Origin: Afipia sp. | GTDB taxonomy: Bacteria > Pseudomonadota > Alphaproteobacteria > Rhizobiales > Xanthobacteraceae | Direction of reading: 5' to 3' | Assembly (NCBI GenBank): GCA_024508675.1 | Contig: JANINQ010000005.1 | Span: 310,001 to 374,000, forward strand | DNA: 64,000 nucleotides | Shown: positions 61,847-64,000 of the stretch, piece by piece | Layout of the letters: each line of letters starts with the position of its first letter | Numbering within the stretch: the stretch's first letter is position 1 | Translations under genes and position numbers: made by a program | The notes under the pieces: generated by a model | The model's database searches: none | What the model saw: only the letters and a program-made list of their open reading frames with translations | What the model was told of the DNA's origin: nothing

Positions 61847-63121
61847 TTACTTATAGGCGCGCAGAACGCGGTCGGCCTGCTGCTGCGCAGCAGCCAGTGC
61901 TTCCGATGGCTTCTGCGAGCCGGTCACCGCGGCCTGAACGGCATCGTTGACGAACTTGTAGATGCGGCCATTCTCATGGACAGAGAGTTCCGGCACTGCA
62001 TGCTCAAGCTGATCGCGGGCAACGGTTGCTGCCGGGAATCCCTTGGCATAGTCCTGCATTACGCTGGTCTTGTAGGCGGCCGGCGAAACGGCGACGTAAC
62101 CAGTCTTGATGCTCCACTCGGCGGCACGTTCGGGCGCCGTCATCCACTGGATAAACTTCACGGCGGCCTTCTGCTGCTCCGGCGATGCGTTCTTGAAGAT
62201 GTAGAAGCTGCCGCCGCCGGTCGGCGAGCCACGGCGTTCCTTGGCGGGCAGCATGGCCACGCCGAAATTGAACTTCGCGCCATCCTTCACCGCGGTCAGG
62301 TTGCCCGTGGTGTGCCACATCATCGCGGTCTTGCCTTCGAGGAAGTCTGTACGCAGCGTTGCCCAGTCGATGCTGCCCGTCGGCATCACATTGTGCTTGC
62401 GCGACAGGTCGGTCCAGTAGTCCAGCGCACCAACCGTCTTGGGCGCGGTCAGATAGACCTCGTTACCCGCCTCGTTCATCAGCTTCTGGCCATTCTCGAT
62501 CGCGAGCGCACCGAGCATCCAGTAGCCGTAACCGGTGGTCGGAATTTCGACACCCCAGCGCGTTGTGTTGCCGGATGCATCCTTCTTGACGAGCTTCTTG
62601 CCCATCTCGACCATTTCGTCCCAAGTGGCCGGAGCCTTTTCCGGATCGAGGCCGGCTTCCTTGAACGCGTCCTTGTTCCAGTAGAGCACAATGGTCGAGC
62701 GCTGGAACGGAATGCTCCAGGTCTTTCCGCCGATCTGACCGTTGGCCATGAATGCCGGATAGAATTCCTTGAACCAGGTCTTGTCGGCCACGAGGTCATC
62801 CATCGGAACGATGGCGTTCTCATCCATCAGCGTGAAGACGTCGGTCGACAGCAGCACCGAAAGCTGCGGCGGCTGGCCGCCCTTCATCGCCGTCATCGCC
62901 TTGGTCATGGTGTCGGTGTAGTTGCCGGCATAAACCGCCGTCACCTTGATGTCCGCGTTCTCCTTCTGGAAACGGGCCACCATATCGTCGATGATCTTGG
63001 TGACCGGTCCACCGACGGCGACCGGATAATACATCGTCAGATCGACCGCCAATGCGGGCTGCGCAAAAGCCGAGACGGCCAGTGCAGCCGCCGCAGCCAT
63101 CATTCGTCCAAAGAACTTCAT
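61847..63121 (-). CDS. ABC transporter substrate-binding protein (UgpB-like)
   Basis: A 424-residue periplasmic binding protein. A signal peptide (MKFFGRMMAAAAALAVSAFA) ends near residue 25, and the mature protein is of the extracellular solute-binding family 1 (TMYYPVAVGGPVTKIIDDMV, GTPPQLSVL-like, and IPFQRSTIVLYWNKDAFKEA). The IPFQRSTIVLYWN and FQKENADIKVTAVYAGNYT stretches recall UgpB, the sn-glycerol-3-phosphate binder. It lies between the ATPase gene and the permeases. Substrate identity is not certain. Confidence 0.9.
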   Translation of the reverse strand: MKFFGRMMAAAAALAVSAFAQPALAVDLTMYYPVAVGGPVTKIIDDMVARFQKENADIKVTAVYAGNYTDTMTKAMTAMKGGQPPQLSVLLSTDVFTLMDENAIVPMDDLVADKTWFKEFYPAFMANGQIGGKTWSIPFQRSTIVLYWNKDAFKEAGLDPEKAPATWDEMVEMGKKLVKKDASGNTTRWGVEIPTTGYGYWMLGALAIENGQKLMNEAGNEVYLTAPKTVGALDYWTDLSRKHNVMPTGSIDWATLRTDFLEGKTAMMWHTTGNLTAVKDGAKFNFGVAMLPAKERRGSPTGGGSFYIFKNASPEQQKAAVKFIQWMTAPERAAEWSIKTGYVAVSPAAYKTSVMQDYAKGFPAATVARDQLEHAVPELSVHENGRIYKFVNDAVQAAVTGSQKPSEALAAAQQQADRVLRAYK

Positions 63122-63168
63122 TTAAGTCTCCCCTGTTACCAACTGGCTGCACGCACCCTTTCCGGGTC

Positions 63169-64000
63169 TCAAACAGCCGCAACTCTCTTCGTTTCACTTG
63201 CAGCGGAGTCCATCCGCCGCTCCGATGCCTTCTCGAACCGGTGTTCAAAAGCTGCATCCCACGCGAGACGGATGTCGTCGCCGGGCTGCGATTTGCTGAA
63301 ACCGTCCTGCCGTACCGAAACCGGCTGACCGTCGATCTCGCAAAGAATGATGCTGTCCGCCCCGAGATGCTCGACCGCCTTTACGCGCGCCGGATGACCA
63401 TCATGCGACACGACGCGGATATGCTCCGGACGAATGCCGATCAACTGATCGTCCATGGTGATCAGATTCATCGGCGGCGTGCCGATAAAGCGCGCGGTGA
63501 AAGCAGTCGCGGGCCTGTTGTAGAGTTCTTCCGGCGTTCCGTTCTGTTCGATACGGCCGTCACGCATCAGCACAACCCGATCGGCCATGGTCATCGCTTC
63601 GGTCTGATCGTGGGTCACATAAACCATCGTCATGCCGAGGCGCTGCTGCAGCGAGCGAATTTCGGTGCGCATTTCATGGCGCAGCTTGGCATCGAGATTG
63701 GACAGCGGCTCGTCCATCAGGCAAACGCGCGCTTCCGCGATGATCGCGCGCCCGAGCGCAACACGTTGACGCTGGCCGCCCGACAGTTGAGCGGGTTTGC
63801 GCTCCAGAAGGTGAGATAGACCGACGATGTCGGCGACACGCTTAAGCCGTTCATCGCGCTCGGCGCGCGAGACACGCCGTACCCGCAGACCAAAGACGAT
63901 GTTTTCCGCGACGCTGAGATGCGGAAACAGCGCGTAAGACTGAAACACCATCGAGATTTTGCGTTCAGCCGGCGTGAGGTTCGTGACATCAACGCCGCCG
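63169..64000 (-). CDS. ABC transporter ATP-binding protein (UgpC/MalK type), 5' end outside window
   Basis: The visible 277 codons run off the right edge. They begin in-frame with GVDVTNLTPAERKISMVFQ, the canonical segment just before the Q-loop, so the Walker A part is beyond the edge. Present are the Q-loop FQSY, the LSGGQRQRVALGRAI signature, Walker B CLMDEPLSNLDA, the H-loop VYVTHD and a regulatory C-terminal domain from about residue 200 of the visible part. An internal ATG at 63951 is not the true start. It is first in the operon order seen here and lies 47 bases upstream of the binding protein gene. Confidence 0.93.
   Translation of the reverse strand, partial: GGVDVTNLTPAERKISMVFQSYALFPHLSVAENIVFGLRVRRVSRAERDERLKRVADIVGLSHLLERKPAQLSGGQRQRVALGRAIIAEARVCLMDEPLSNLDAKLRHEMRTEIRSLQQRLGMTMVYVTHDQTEAMTMADRVVLMRDGRIEQNGTPEELYNRPATAFTARFIGTPPMNLITMDDQLIGIRPEHIRVVSHDGHPARVKAVEHLGADSIILCEIDGQPVSVRQDGFSKSQPGDDIRLAWDAAFEHRFEKASERRMDSAASETKRVAAV

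Overview
The window (about 62-63% G+C by eye) comes from an alphaproteobacterium of the order Hyphomicrobiales, most likely the Bradyrhizobium/Afipia/Nitrobacter/Rhodopseudomonas family. Pointers are the FlbT/FlaF/FliX flagellar regulators, a DksA with a degenerate zinc finger, a transaldolase-phosphoglucose isomerase fusion, a TrxR-type ferredoxin-NADP reductase, CtrA-type TTAA-N7-TTAA boxes and a giant polar-growth coiled-coil protein. No rRNA, tRNA, CRISPR array, prophage or insertion sequence was recognised.

Layout. (1) 1-19.1 kb is a flagellar cluster: flgA (cut by the left edge), flgH, a GGDEF protein, a His-rich secreted protein, dksA, fliX, flgI, a FlgJ-type rod protein, FlgN-like and FlaG-like proteins, flbT-flaF, two very large flagellins, a second flbT, then flgE-flgK-flgL. 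(2) 19.2-28.5 kb is mixed housekeeping: msrB, a FAD oxidoreductase, sixA, a universal stress protein, three membrane proteins, an SGNH hydrolase and ferredoxin-NADP reductase. (3) 28.7-34.3 kb holds a thioesterase, tandem AraC regulators and an autotransporter with Ig-like repeats. (4) 34.3-40.9 kb holds a 2Fe-2S ferredoxin, an orphan Hpt protein and a 1717-residue membrane-anchored coiled-coil protein resembling Agrobacterium GPR / Sinorhizobium RgsE. (5) 40.9-42 kb is mostly non-coding but carries a 48-codon membrane ORF and a palindromic repeat. (6) 42-46.9 kb is a sulfur cassette: SoxV/CcdA, SoxW, SoxS, a BigR/SqrR/SoxR-type persulfide repressor, two YeeE/YedE transporters and a periplasmic DsrE protein, without Sox oxidation enzymes. 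(7) 47.3-57.8 kb is metabolism: tal-pgi, aldehyde dehydrogenase plus a 3-hydroxyisobutyrate-dehydrogenase-like enzyme, LysR, a PAS protein, and an acyl-CoA dehydrogenase pair with a crotonase. (8) 57.7-64 kb holds a Wzz/GumC-like protein and a Ugp-like sugar/glycerophosphodiester ABC operon ending in an endonuclease/exonuclease/phosphatase-fold enzyme; its ATPase gene runs off the right edge.

The most notable signals are these. The giant protein contains about 90 eleven-residue units in unbroken register (about residues 214-1203). CtrA-type boxes of nearly one form lie 60-100 bp upstream of fliX, the second flbT and the first flagellin, with a half-site before the Hpt gene and a full box before the giant gene. 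This suggests that flagellar assembly and polar growth share cell-cycle control. The sulfur cassette looks like persulfide-controlled sulfur uptake plus periplasmic thiol reduction.
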